From CAZPXH01 sp964591085 (GTDB lineage: Bacteria > Spirochaetota > Spirochaetia > DSM-27196 > CAZPXH01): DNA of 19,423 nucleotides. Location of the stretch: NCBI GenBank assembly GCA_964591085.1, contig CAZPXH010000025.1, forward strand, positions 1 to 19,423, written 5' to 3'. Below are positions 8,428 to 15,807 of this stretch, piece by piece (the stretch's first letter is position 1; each line of letters opens with the position of its first letter). The notes below the pieces were generated by a model. The model was not told the origin of the DNA. It saw nothing but the letters and a program-made list of their open reading frames with translations, and searched no databases. The position numbers and the translations under genes were made by a program.

Positions 8428-9186
8428 ATGAGGCAGGTACGGCTGAAGAGCCCGGGGCAGATCCGGAAGATTCGGGAATCCGGGGAGATCCTGGGTGAGG
8501 TTCTGAGCAGGATGGCGTCAATGGTCGCACCTGGCGTAGTGCCCGTGGACCTGGACAAATTTGCCCGCGAGTTTGCTGAGGAACGCGGGGCGAGCCCTGC
8601 CTTTCTGGGCTACCAGGGCTATCCGGCTTCCATAAACGCCTCGGTCAACGATGCGGTCATCCACGGGATCCCCGGTGATACGCCGTTCCGGGACGGAGAC
8701 ATCGTGAGCCTGGACATGGGTGTAGATCTCAACGGGTTCATCAGTGATTCCGCAATCACGGTGGCTGTAGGCACAGTGTCTGCTGAACTCCTCCGTCTGA
8801 TGCAGGTGACCGAGGAATGCCTGGATCTCGCCGTTGAACAGGCCCGTGCTGGAAACCGAATGAACGATATTGGAGCGGCGGTCTGGGATCACGCAACCGC
8901 GGCAGGCTACGGAGTGGTTGTTGATTATTGCGGCCACGGCGTGGGTTTTGCCGTGCACGAGCCCCCGGAGGTTCGGAACTTCGTGGCTCGCGGACCCAAT
9001 CCACGGCTGAAATCCGGAATGGTTCTGGCGATAGAACCCATGATCAACATGGGTAGCGGGGATGTGTATGTGGAGGCCGATGGCTGGACGGTGAAGACCG
9101 TGGACGGCCAGCCCGCCGCGCACTTTGAGCACACGGTGGCGGTGACGGACGGCAAGCCAGAGATCCTCACGCCTCGTAATCCTTAG
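8428..9186 (+). CDS. map: Methionine aminopeptidase, type I
   Basis: The enzyme removes the initiator methionine from nascent cytoplasmic proteins. The 252 residues match the usual type I length without an N-terminal zinc-finger extension. All metal ligands are present in order: D96 (SLDMG), D107 (ISDSA), H170 (GHGVG), E203 (AIEPM) and E234 (FEHTV). The family histidines H79 (VIHGIP) and H177 (AVHEPP) are also there. The start ATG at 8428 follows AAGGG with six bases of spacing, and the N-terminus MRQVRLKSPGQIRKIRESG aligns with the family start. It follows the membrane-protein gene by 23 bases. Its TAG stop overlaps the stop of the convergent M20 gene by 3 bases (TTAG at 9183-9186). Confidence 0.97.
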   Translation: MRQVRLKSPGQIRKIRESGEILGEVLSRMASMVAPGVVPVDLDKFAREFAEERGASPAFLGYQGYPASINASVNDAVIHGIPGDTPFRDGDIVSLDMGVDLNGFISDSAITVAVGTVSAELLRLMQVTEECLDLAVEQARAGNRMNDIGAAVWDHATAAGYGVVVDYCGHGVGFAVHEPPEVRNFVARGPNPRLKSGMVLAIEPMINMGSGDVYVEADGWTVKTVDGQPAAHFEHTVAVTDGKPEILTPRNP

Positions 9187-10667
9187 GTCAGCGACAGCCG
9201 ATCCAGCGCTTCCGTGCAGATCCGGAGGTGGAGCAGGAAGTCTGACTCCGGTACCGCCTCGTCCGCTCGGTGTTGTCGGTAGTCGCTTCCGGGCATTGCA
9301 GCGCCGAACGCAACGCCCGTCCCGCCCAGACTCCGCGCGTAGGTTGCGCCACCGGTAGAGCCGAGTTCTGCAGATCTGCCCGTCACGCTTGCATAGGCTT
9401 CCTGGAGCGGCCCAATCACCGGGTGATCCGCCGGGACGTGCAGCGCGGGAACGCTCCCCAGGGATACAAGGTTCAACCCATGCGCTGACGCGCGCTCTCG
9501 GACCCGGCGCTCCAGCGCACCAAGGTCAGCCGAAACATGAACCCGCGCGTCAAAATCTGCTTCCAGCTTTCCCTGTTCCCAGCGGAGCCGGGCGAGGCTT
9601 ACCGTGGTAGCGCCGGATACCGCATCCGACCCCGCCATTCCCAGTGCCGCGCCGTCTGCCGGCCCGGAAGCCAGGCCCGCGAGCGCAAGGACATCAGCGG
9701 GAACGGCAACAAGACTGGATAGACGGGACAGCAGACGGAGGCAGCGCGTTGCAGCGTTGTCTCCAAGTTCTGGATAGGCACTGTGCGCCTGCGCCCCACC
9801 CCCGGTGATTGCAAGCCCTTCCGGACCACGGGAAACCCCGCACATTCCCTCCCCGTGATGTTCCACTGCTGCCACAAGGGCAGCGTGTGATTGCGCTGCC
9901 CCAGCTCGATTGTTGTTGCCTTCCGGAGGCTGCCCACTTTCGCTCAGCCGGACCTGTGCGCGGGAGGGAACCAGGTTCAGGGCATCTCCGCTGGCAATGC
10001 CGGTTACTTGGAAGGGCAGAGCCGCGCGCTGGAGGGTTCTGCCGGTCCCTCGTGAGCGAAGGCTGAAGCGGGCCAGGGCCTTCTCTGCGTTGATCACCGG
10101 GTAGTAGGCGTCCGGCGTGAAGGCCATGGCAGGGCGGGGATTGTATCTGAAGTAGTGTGCTATTCCCGCCATTCCGCGTTCCTCGTCCGTGCCCAGCAGG
10201 AGCCGTAGTTCCCGGGTCCTCGGGCGGTCCAGATCACGCAGGGCAAGCAGGCAATGGAGGGTCGCCACCGCCGGACCCTTGTCATCTGAGACTCCGCGGC
10301 CGAGGAGGAGCCCATCCTTGCGGGTCAGCGCAAAGGGCGGAACCGTCCATCCATCTCCGGCAGCCACCACGTCCAGGTGACAGAGCACACCCGCGTACCC
10401 GGCCGGTCTCGCGGGATTGTTGTGTGGGGGAGCCAAGTGCGTGGCTGGCAGCGAGATCTCTCCGGCGTAGCCGTCAACAGAGCGAGCGGCCAGTCCCTGG
10501 CTCCTGGCATGGTCCAGCATGAACTCCAGGGCACGGCCAATCTCGGCACCAAACGGCGCGCCGCCTGCGGCCCCACCATGAACGCTGGGGATGGAAATCA
10601 GCTGGCTGAGGTCTTCCAGGCATGCCGCCAGGCGTGAGGCCGCAAGCTGAGATGCGGCGTGATCCAG
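9183..10667 (-). CDS. M20 family metallopeptidase, PepV/Sapep-type dipeptidase; predicted CTG start
   Basis: The product is 494 residues if translation starts at the CTG at 10665-10667. The di-zinc site is complete: H97 and D99 in HLDVV, the bridging Asp in SDDKGP (128-129), the Glu pair in TDEERG (162-163), D186 in TPDAYY, and a late His near 466 (QHRADE). PepV-like enzymes cleave short peptides in the cytoplasm. The first ATG in frame (10520) would remove LEDLSQLISIPSV and FGAEIGRALEF, which are family-conserved, so the true start must lie upstream. Between there and the TAG of the preceding gene in the same frame there is no ATG, GTG or TTG. The CTG lies eight bases after AAGGGAG. It is directly downstream of the CNNM-type transporter gene, so translation is probably coupled. 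The alternatives are a disrupted start or an assembly error. Confidence 0.85.
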   Translation of the reverse strand: MDHAASQLAASRLAACLEDLSQLISIPSVHGGAAGGAPFGAEIGRALEFMLDHARSQGLAARSVDGYAGEISLPATHLAPPHNNPARPAGYAGVLCHLDVVAAGDGWTVPPFALTRKDGLLLGRGVSDDKGPAVATLHCLLALRDLDRPRTRELRLLLGTDEERGMAGIAHYFRYNPRPAMAFTPDAYYPVINAEKALARFSLRSRGTGRTLQRAALPFQVTGIASGDALNLVPSRAQVRLSESGQPPEGNNNRAGAAQSHAALVAAVEHHGEGMCGVSRGPEGLAITGGGAQAHSAYPELGDNAATRCLRLLSRLSSLVAVPADVLALAGLASGPADGAALGMAGSDAVSGATTVSLARLRWEQGKLEADFDARVHVSADLGALERRVRERASAHGLNLVSLGSVPALHVPADHPVIGPLQEAYASVTGRSAELGSTGGATYARSLGGTGVAFGAAMPGSDYRQHRADEAVPESDFLLHLRICTEALDRLSLT

Positions 10668-10670
10668 ACG

Positions 10671-11909
10671 CTAGTCTCCCTTGGGCGCGATCAGGCGGAC
10701 CTGCGCGATCCGGTTTGGCCCCAGGGACTCAATCACAAAGGTGCCGTGCGGAGTGTCCAGGCGCTCACCGCGGACCGGCATGCGCTCCACAAACTGCAGG
10801 ATGTAGCCGCCAATCGTCTGGGCGTCGCGCTCGGATGGGATGTTCAGCTCTGTGTGGTCATTGACCACGTGCACCGGTGTGTCGGCGTCCATTAGAAATT
10901 CGCCCTCTTCCACGCGCACAATCTTGGCTGCTGCGGCTTTCTCATGCTCGTCGTACAGCTCGCCAAAGAGCTCTTCCACAATGTCCTCAACGGTGATGAC
11001 CCCGCTGAGTCCACCGTATTCGTCCAGAACAACGGCCAGGTTCAAGCGTTCTTTGCGGAACTGAGAGAGCATCTGGTAGATGCTCCTGCTCTCCGGGATG
11101 AAGACCGGCTCAAGCATCACTTCCCACACGGGGGATGATCCTCCGTTTTCCCTGCTCCGCTTGATCAGATCCTTCAGAACAACCGTACCCACGATCTGCT
11201 CGCTCCGCTCGGAGTAGACCGGCGCGCGGCTGTAGCCGCGCGCTATCAACTGGTCAATGGCCTCACCAATCTGCGTGCTGCGCTCCAGGCTGAAGACCTT
11301 TGTCCGGTGGGTCATGATGGCTTCCACCTGAACGTCAATGCTGCGGAAGAAGTTCGTCATGACCGTCAGCTGGGAGCGGTCCAGAACACCAGTGCTTCCG
11401 GCGTAACGGACAATGCGGGAGAGGCTCTCCAGGGTGACCCGCTCCCTCCGGTCCCGTGCAAAGACCCGGGTCATCAATCCGCTGATGGCGCGGATCACTA
11501 TCACAAACGGAAAGAGGATGATGTTTGCGACGTTCAGGACGGGGGCGGTGAAACGGCTGATGATGTCGTTCTGAGAAAACCCGATCTGCTTTGGCGTGAC
11601 CTCCCCGAACACGATGACCAGTAGGGTGAGCGCGCCGGTAGAAACCCCGACGAAGCCCTCCCCAAAGGTGCGGGTGGTCCACACCGTCACCAGCGCGCTC
11701 GCCGCGAGATTCGCAAGGTTGTTGCCAATGGTGATGGTTGTGAGGACGGTGTCCAGACGATCGTGGAGCCAGGCCGCAAGCCGTGACGTTCGGCCGCCCC
11801 GCCGCATCTTTTCTATCTGGTCCAGCGAGAGGCTGGTGTAGGCGACTTCCGTACCGGAAAACAGGGCGGAAACCAGCAGAAGCACAATGGCAATGGCAAG
11901 GTCTGTCAT
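10671..11909 (-). CDS. CNNM/CorC-type membrane transporter with CBS pair (haemolysin-like)
   Basis: The product is 412 residues. Three regions in order make the family clear. A DUF21/CNNM membrane domain (about 1-180) carries SGTEVAYTSLS and VFGEVTPKQI; a CBS-domain pair (about 195-315) follows, with LDEYGGLSGVITVEDIVEELFGEL near its end; last comes a CorC/HlyC domain (about 330-410) with GGYILQ. Family members are implicated in Mg2+ and other divalent cation export, with the CBS pair sensing adenosine nucleotides; the older name haemolysin is not a good guide to function. The ATG at 11909 places the first membrane helix at the N-terminus, as expected. A promoter-like sequence lies upstream at 11945-11974. 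The M20 gene follows immediately in the same frame after the TAG. The gene is divergent from the DUF819 gene. Confidence 0.93.
   Translation of the reverse strand: MTDLAIAIVLLLVSALFSGTEVAYTSLSLDQIEKMRRGGRTSRLAAWLHDRLDTVLTTITIGNNLANLAASALVTVWTTRTFGEGFVGVSTGALTLLVIVFGEVTPKQIGFSQNDIISRFTAPVLNVANIILFPFVIVIRAISGLMTRVFARDRRERVTLESLSRIVRYAGSTGVLDRSQLTVMTNFFRSIDVQVEAIMTHRTKVFSLERSTQIGEAIDQLIARGYSRAPVYSERSEQIVGTVVLKDLIKRSRENGGSSPVWEVMLEPVFIPESRSIYQMLSQFRKERLNLAVVLDEYGGLSGVITVEDIVEELFGELYDEHEKAAAAKIVRVEEGEFLMDADTPVHVVNDHTELNIPSERDAQTIGGYILQFVERMPVRGERLDTPHGTFVIESLGPNRIAQVRLIAPKGD
10676..10682 (-). promoter_or_regulatory. Shine-Dalgarno sequence deciding the CTG start of the M20 gene
   Basis: AAGGGAG on the minus strand lies within the last codons of the upstream transporter gene. 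It is followed by eight bases, including that gene's TAG, and then CTG at 10667. No other start-like codon has a matching site. Confidence 0.6.
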
Positions 11910-11944
11910 CAGTTGTGGTGTCTGTCCATCAGGAAACCAACGCA

Positions 11945-11974
11945 AGCATAGCCGCCGCGCCATCCGGGCATCAA
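11945..11974 (-). promoter_or_regulatory. Predicted promoter of the CNNM-type transporter gene
   Basis: On the minus strand TTGATG at 11969-11974, an 18-base spacer and TATGCT at 11945-11950 precede the ATG at 11909. The leader would be roughly 30 bases. No strong Shine-Dalgarno sequence lies before the ATG. Confidence 0.45.
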
Positions 11975-11981
11975 CGACCTT

Positions 11982-12006
11982 CTGTCGCCACCTGGTGTGG
12001 CGGCAG
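11982..12006. repeat. Inverted repeat between divergent transporter genes
   Basis: Ten-base arms (11982-11991 and 11997-12006, one G-T pair in RNA form) flank a five-base centre. No T-tract follows, so it is not a typical terminator. The right arm covers the position of the -35 region expected for the DUF819 gene, so an operator is possible. Confidence 0.4.
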
Positions 12007-12020
12007 CCCTGAAGTCCGGC

Positions 12021-12026
12021 TACCAT
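12021..12026 (+). promoter_or_regulatory. Predicted -10 element of the DUF819 gene, leaderless type
   Basis: TACCAT ends six bases before the ATG at 12033. There is no clear -35: the bases 17 upstream read TGGCGG and lie in the inverted repeat. There is also no convincing Shine-Dalgarno sequence. Confidence 0.4.
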
Positions 12027-12032
12027 TGCGGG

Positions 12033-13223
12033 ATGGACATTCTGCTCCCCGTTCTGCTTCTGGTCTTCTACATTGCAGTTCCAGTCCTTGCCGTGTTGGC
12101 CAGGAAGCGCTGGCCCTCCGCCAACCCGATTATCCCGGCGTATGTGGCGGGCATAGCGCTTGGCGCAAGCGGTCTGCTTCCGGAGTCAGTTCTACCTTTT
12201 CAGGACCTGGTTTCAAGCGTTGCGGTTGCGCTGTCCATTCCGCTGATGCTCTACAGCGCGAACATGCGGAGCCTCGCCCGGACGGGACGGACCGCGTTGC
12301 TATCCCTCGGCCTGGCCGTCCTGGCGGTGCTGGTGATGGTCACAAGCGGGCGCTTCATTTTCGGGCCGGCGCTGGCTGATCCCGGTGGGGCTGCGGGACT
12401 GCTGGTTGGCGTCTACACCGGCGGGACCCCGAACCTGGCGGCAATCCGAGCGGGGCTGAATGTGGACTCCAGCACCTTCCTTGCGGTGCACACAGCGGAT
12501 CTGCTGGTTGGGGCCCTCTACGTCCTGTTCGTTGTGACCATCGCGCAGCGAATCTTCCTGCGATTCCTCCCGGCCTACCCTATTCATGCTGTTGGGGCAG
12601 GGATGGATGCCGGCACCGGAGGGGAAGGTTCCGTTTCCGGCCCGAGGTTGGCGGACCTCGGCGGTGTCCGGGCCTCCGGTCCGGCAACCATGACCCTCGC
12701 AGACGCGGGGTGGAAGGATCCTGCTCTCGCGATCGCCCTGACGCTGGTGATTGTTGGCGCGAGCCTGGGGATCGGCGAGCTGGTGAGTGGACCCCTGTCC
12801 ACTGCGGTGTTGATCCTGGCGCTGACGACGTTCAGTCTGATTGCCGCTGCATTCCCGCGGGTGTCGCAGCTCAAGGGAAGCTTCACCATTGGTGAGTTTG
12901 CCGTCTACATCTTCTGCGTGGTTGTGGGTTCCATGGCGGACCTGGAGCGGGTTCTGGACGCGTCCGGAATGTTGATTATGTACGTTGCGTGGGTGGTGTT
13001 CGGTTCGCTCCTGCTGCACCTGCTTCTTGCACGGCTGTTCAAGGTAGATGCGGATACGGTAATCGTCACTTCAACCGCCGCCATCTGCTCGCCGCCCTTC
13101 ATTGGGCTCGTTGCAGTATCGCTGAAGAATCGTCACATCATTCCGGCCGGAATTGCAGTCGGGATTATCGGGTATGCGCTCGGAAACTACGCGGGAATAG
13201 GAGTAGGCCTGCTACTACGCTGA
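12033..13223 (+). CDS. DUF819 family multi-pass membrane protein
   Basis: The product is 396 residues, the normal DUF819 (YjcL-like) length, with about ten or more hydrophobic segments in two halves. Family-like motifs are PLMLYSANMRSLAR (about 70-85), YTGGTPNLAAIRAGL (about 128-142) and, in the second half, TSTAAICSPPFIGLVAVSL (about 345-365). The halves are joined by a polar Gly-rich loop (about 185-225). The family is thought to be transport-related but has no established substrate. The ATG at 12033 was chosen over an in-frame GTG at 11997 because it begins directly at the first helix and has TACCAT six bases upstream. The gene is divergent from the CNNM-type transporter gene, and its stop overlaps the end of the receiver gene by 9 bases. 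Confidence 0.9.
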   Translation: MDILLPVLLLVFYIAVPVLAVLARKRWPSANPIIPAYVAGIALGASGLLPESVLPFQDLVSSVAVALSIPLMLYSANMRSLARTGRTALLSLGLAVLAVLVMVTSGRFIFGPALADPGGAAGLLVGVYTGGTPNLAAIRAGLNVDSSTFLAVHTADLLVGALYVLFVVTIAQRIFLRFLPAYPIHAVGAGMDAGTGGEGSVSGPRLADLGGVRASGPATMTLADAGWKDPALAIALTLVIVGASLGIGELVSGPLSTAVLILALTTFSLIAAAFPRVSQLKGSFTIGEFAVYIFCVVVGSMADLERVLDASGMLIMYVAWVVFGSLLLHLLLARLFKVDADTVIVTSTAAICSPPFIGLVAVSLKNRHIIPAGIAVGIIGYALGNYAGIGVGLLLR

Positions 13224-13628
13224 GGTCTTTCCGCGGCCTTGGTCGGGCGCGCCGTCCGGGGGCGTATACAACAGCTTCGCCATTACGGCGAGAAGCGCGG
13301 GCACCTTGATTGGCTTGACCAGGTAGGCGTCCATTCCCGCGGCCCGGGAACCTTCCACGTAGTCTTTGGCTTCGTGCTGCGTCAAGGCTACAATCGGTAT
13401 CCGGGAGAAACCCTTTCCGGACTGGCGGATCCGGGCGGCTGCCTCTATGCCGCCCATCGGCTCCATCTCCAGGTCCATGAACACAATGTCAAAAGCCTGC
13501 AGGTCCAGCAGGCGCAGGCACTCGCTGCCGTCCGATGCAAGCGTTACTTCGTGGCCTTCCTCAGCCAGAAGGCCGCGGACAACCACCTGATTGATCTTGT
13601 TGTCCTCGGCGTATAGCACCCTCACCAC
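13215..13628 (-). CDS. Single-domain response-regulator receiver protein
   Basis: The product is 137 residues from the GTG at 13628. All receiver residues are present, numbered from that start: the acidic pair E8-D9 (YAEDNKINQ), phospho-acceptor D52 (VFMDLEMEPMGG), T83 (VALTQHEA) and K105 (YLVKPI). The wording resembles receivers of hybrid histidine kinases. No output domain follows, so it probably acts through protein contact or a phosphorelay. No kinase gene is in the window. The frame is open to a TTG at 13661 (148 residues). GTG 13628 was preferred because TACGAT lies exactly six bases upstream and the extra N-terminus is not part of the domain. It is downstream of the esterase gene and converges on the DUF819 gene. 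Confidence 0.88.
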   Translation of the reverse strand: MVRVLYAEDNKINQVVVRGLLAEEGHEVTLASDGSECLRLLDLQAFDIVFMDLEMEPMGGIEAAARIRQSGKGFSRIPIVALTQHEAKDYVEGSRAAGMDAYLVKPIKVPALLAVMAKLLYTPPDGAPDQGRGKTSA

Positions 13629-13634
13629 TTCAGT

Positions 13635-13640
13635 ATCGTA
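13635..13640 (-). promoter_or_regulatory. Predicted -10 element of the receiver gene, leaderless type
   Basis: TACGAT on the minus strand ends six bases before GTG 13628. A TTGCGA lies 15 bases further upstream, a short spacing. The gene could thus have its own transcript besides any read-through from the esterase gene. Confidence 0.35.
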
Positions 13641-13703
13641 CTTCCGCTTACCCGTTCGCAACGCTCTTGTCCCAATTGGCAGGATCTGCGCGGGTGCCTT
13701 TTG

Positions 13704-14357
13704 TCAGGATCCGACAGCCCCAACAATCCTCCGCATGGCCGTGACCTCATCCTCAAAGATGCTGTGTGCATTACCCGGGAAGATCTGTAGGTCAACGGAG
13801 GCCGAAAGCTGCTCCATGATATCTGCGGTCTCCCGGACGCGATCCACCGGGATGTGGAAGTCATGGTCTGCGCATCCGATGAGCACCGGTGTGCCTTCCA
13901 GGCTACCACTGTACTCGGGTAGCCCCCCCGGCGGGCCGATCACGCCACCGGAGAGGACAAAGACGCCACCGTAGCGGCGGGGGTGGCAGGCCGCGTACTC
14001 GGCGGCAAGGCAGGCACCCTGGCTGAAGCCACCAAGGATCAGTCGTTCGGGGGGGATATCTGCTCCCAGGACCTTGCGAACCAGCCTATCCACCAAGTTG
14101 AGGGCAGAGTCCAGAAAGGGCTGATTTGCCTCCCGCGGCGCAATGAAGCTCTGGGGATACCACTGCAGGCCATTGGCCTCCGGAGCAATTGCGCTGATCT
14201 GTGAATCCGGGAACAGATCCGCGATGCCAATGATGTCCTCGGGCGTGGCTCCCCGGCCGTGGATCAGGATCATTGCGATCCCTGCCTCACCCAGCTCTGA
14301 GAGCACCGGCCCGCTTGTCAGCAGTCGGACACCTCCGTGCGGATCATCAGTGCTCAT
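13704..14357 (-). CDS. Carboxylesterase/phospholipase-type alpha/beta hydrolase
   Basis: The product is 217 residues, the usual length of the PF02230 carboxylesterase family. The nucleophile is S112 in GGFSQGA, the acid is D164 or D166 in GCADHDFHIP, and the base is H198 in PGNAHSI. The oxyanion region HGRGATPEDI (33-42) is typical. There is no signal peptide, so it is probably cytoplasmic. The family cleaves esters or lysophospholipids, and the substrate here is unknown. The ATG at 14357 follows AGGAGG at a short spacing of four bases. It lies 52 bases downstream of the small unknown gene and 75 bases upstream of the receiver gene on the same strand. Confidence 0.93.
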   Translation of the reverse strand: MSTDDPHGGVRLLTSGPVLSELGEAGIAMILIHGRGATPEDIIGIADLFPDSQISAIAPEANGLQWYPQSFIAPREANQPFLDSALNLVDRLVRKVLGADIPPERLILGGFSQGACLAAEYAACHPRRYGGVFVLSGGVIGPPGGLPEYSGSLEGTPVLIGCADHDFHIPVDRVRETADIMEQLSASVDLQIFPGNAHSIFEDEVTAMRRIVGAVGS

Positions 14358-14409
14358 AATTCCTCCTCAAGTGCCGGAAAAAGCGCGGGTACCGGTGTCC
14401 GGGCAAGTC

Positions 14410-14736
14410 TCAGCCTGCTGGCAGGACTATGATGGTGGGTCTTGGGGACTCCTCTTCGCGGTACACCTTCACGGACGCCGGGCTTCCCAGTTGACGGTGA
14501 ACCCGCGCGGAAAGCAGACAGGTGCCGAGGCCTCGTTCGTTTGCCAGCTCCACAAGCCCGTCTTTCCGGATGGCGTCTGCGGAATCCGCTGTATCCGAAT
14601 CCGGACTGAAGACCATGAGGGCCTCCTGCCTGGTGTTCAACAGGCCAAGGTCAAAACCGTCGTTGGGATTCATGACCAGCGTGCCATCATCGGTCAGAAC
14701 GTCCGCGACTACCTTTAGCGCCGAGCTTTCCCGCAT
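14410..14736 (-). CDS. Small conserved-looking protein of unknown function
   Basis: The product is 108 residues from the ATG at 14736; a TTG at 14745 would add three residues. I do not recognise it. It reads as a genuine small mixed alpha/beta soluble domain, with VVADVLTDDGTLVMNPNDGFDLG near the N-terminus and LVELANERGLGTCLLSARVHRQ in the second half. It has no signal peptide or membrane segment. It fills the gap between the SBP-like lipoprotein gene (53 bases upstream) and the esterase gene (52 bases downstream) on the same strand. No Shine-Dalgarno sequence is clear; a TACGCT lies nine bases before the ATG. The evidence is position, codon composition and the lack of any competing gene. 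Confidence 0.65.
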   Translation of the reverse strand: MRESSALKVVADVLTDDGTLVMNPNDGFDLGLLNTRQEALMVFSPDSDTADSADAIRKDGLVELANERGLGTCLLSARVHRQLGSPASVKVYREEESPRPTIIVLPAG

Positions 14737-14789
14737 TCCAGACAAAGCGTAGCAGCGCCTCCGAGGCCGGTCAATTTGGCGGCTGCCTG

Positions 14790-15782
14790 CTACGGGTATG
14801 GCGAGATACGAGAAGCAACTTCCGCGCGGATCTCAGCCGAGTCCCGACCGCTTTCAAGCGCGGTGAGCACGTCCTCGGACGACTGATCCAGGCCCGTGCG
14901 ATCCAAAAGGGCAAGCGGAACTTCCCTCAACTGCTCGTAGACCAGGCGCGCTCCAGAAGCCCATGCATCCTCACCCTGCAGCAGACGGCTTCCGACCAGA
15001 CCCGCCGCAAGGGGTAGCAGACGCCGGGCGCGCAGACCCTCCTCCAACACCTCCGGTACCAGGAGGTCCGGCAATAGAGCCGAGCCGGCCGGGCTCAGGG
15101 GCACAATGGCAAAGCCTTCTGCAACAACGGATGTGGCACCCGGAAGGGGATACCCCGCAAGGTCCTGCAGACCTGCCAGCGAGGACAGGCGGAACAGTCC
15201 CGCGGAAGCTTCCTCCCCGAGCGCTGACGGCGGGACCGGACTGACCCGGCCGACACCGGAGAGGAGAAGGTCAGCAAACCAGGAAACGGCGGAGGATACC
15301 GCCGCATCGTCGATCCCGAGTCCCGCAGCAAGGGCGGCAACATCTCGTGCCGGATCACCAATTGCAAAGCTCGCGCCACCCCGGCGTGTGGCTGTCGCAA
15401 GGAGAACTGACTGCCAGGACCTGAGCCCCAGTGGTCTACCCGGCTCCGGTAGCCCCGGCCCGCCTCCAACAAGGAGAATTGGGTCCAGGGCAAATAACTC
15501 AAGGACTCCTTCCGGTGCAAGACCGCGGACCTGGTGGTACTCACCGAAAACAAGGTCGGCCTCCACTGCGGCCGGATCAGAGGTGCGCGCATACCGAATT
15601 GAACGTCCGCTGGCCGCTCCGATCTCACTGATTACCGGCAGCAGCGACGCGTCAGCCACCGCAACGATGGCAGGCCTGCTCTCGGGTGCGCCTTCATCAG
15701 ATCTCTCGGACCTCGATTCCCCGCACCCAACCAGAGTAAGCACGGCCAGAATGGCCCCCAAGGCGATCCTCCCGCGGTTCAT
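14790..15782 (-). CDS. Lipoprotein resembling a periplasmic substrate-binding protein
   Basis: The product is 330 residues. The signal MNRGRIALGAILAVLTLVGC ends in a lipobox with Cys20. The start ATG at 15782 has GGAG six bases upstream, and the frame continuing upstream into hsp33 is not coding. The mature protein begins AIVAVADASLLPVISEI, followed by ADLVFGEYHQVRGL and ELFALDPILLVGG. That pattern is seen in type II periplasmic binding proteins, in which a strand carrying a ligand-contact residue is followed by an alternating helix-strand fold. A late segment, SVVAEGFAIVPLSPAGSA, also fits. No ABC permease or ATPase gene is nearby, so a transport role is not supported by context; a sensory or scavenging role is equally possible. 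It follows hsp33 by 25 bases, probably in one operon. Confidence 0.8.
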   Translation of the reverse strand: MNRGRIALGAILAVLTLVGCGESRSERSDEGAPESRPAIVAVADASLLPVISEIGAASGRSIRYARTSDPAAVEADLVFGEYHQVRGLAPEGVLELFALDPILLVGGGPGLPEPGRPLGLRSWQSVLLATATRRGGASFAIGDPARDVAALAAGLGIDDAAVSSAVSWFADLLLSGVGRVSPVPPSALGEEASAGLFRLSSLAGLQDLAGYPLPGATSVVAEGFAIVPLSPAGSALLPDLLVPEVLEEGLRARRLLPLAAGLVGSRLLQGEDAWASGARLVYEQLREVPLALLDRTGLDQSSEDVLTALESGRDSAEIRAEVASRISPYP

Positions 15783-15807
15783 CACGCACTCCGATGCCGA
15801 CCAGGCG

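Noticed and set aside
10671..10673. Reassignment of TAG as a sense codon
   Set aside because: TAG serves as the normal stop of several other genes in the window (map, hsp33, DUF2461, HAD, receiver), so a reassigned code is not tenable.
14750..14789. A possible terminator hairpin (GCAGC...GCTGC arms) between the SBP-like lipoprotein and the small unknown gene
   Set aside because: The stem has a bulge and a long loop, and no T-tract follows on the minus strand. It is too weak to call.
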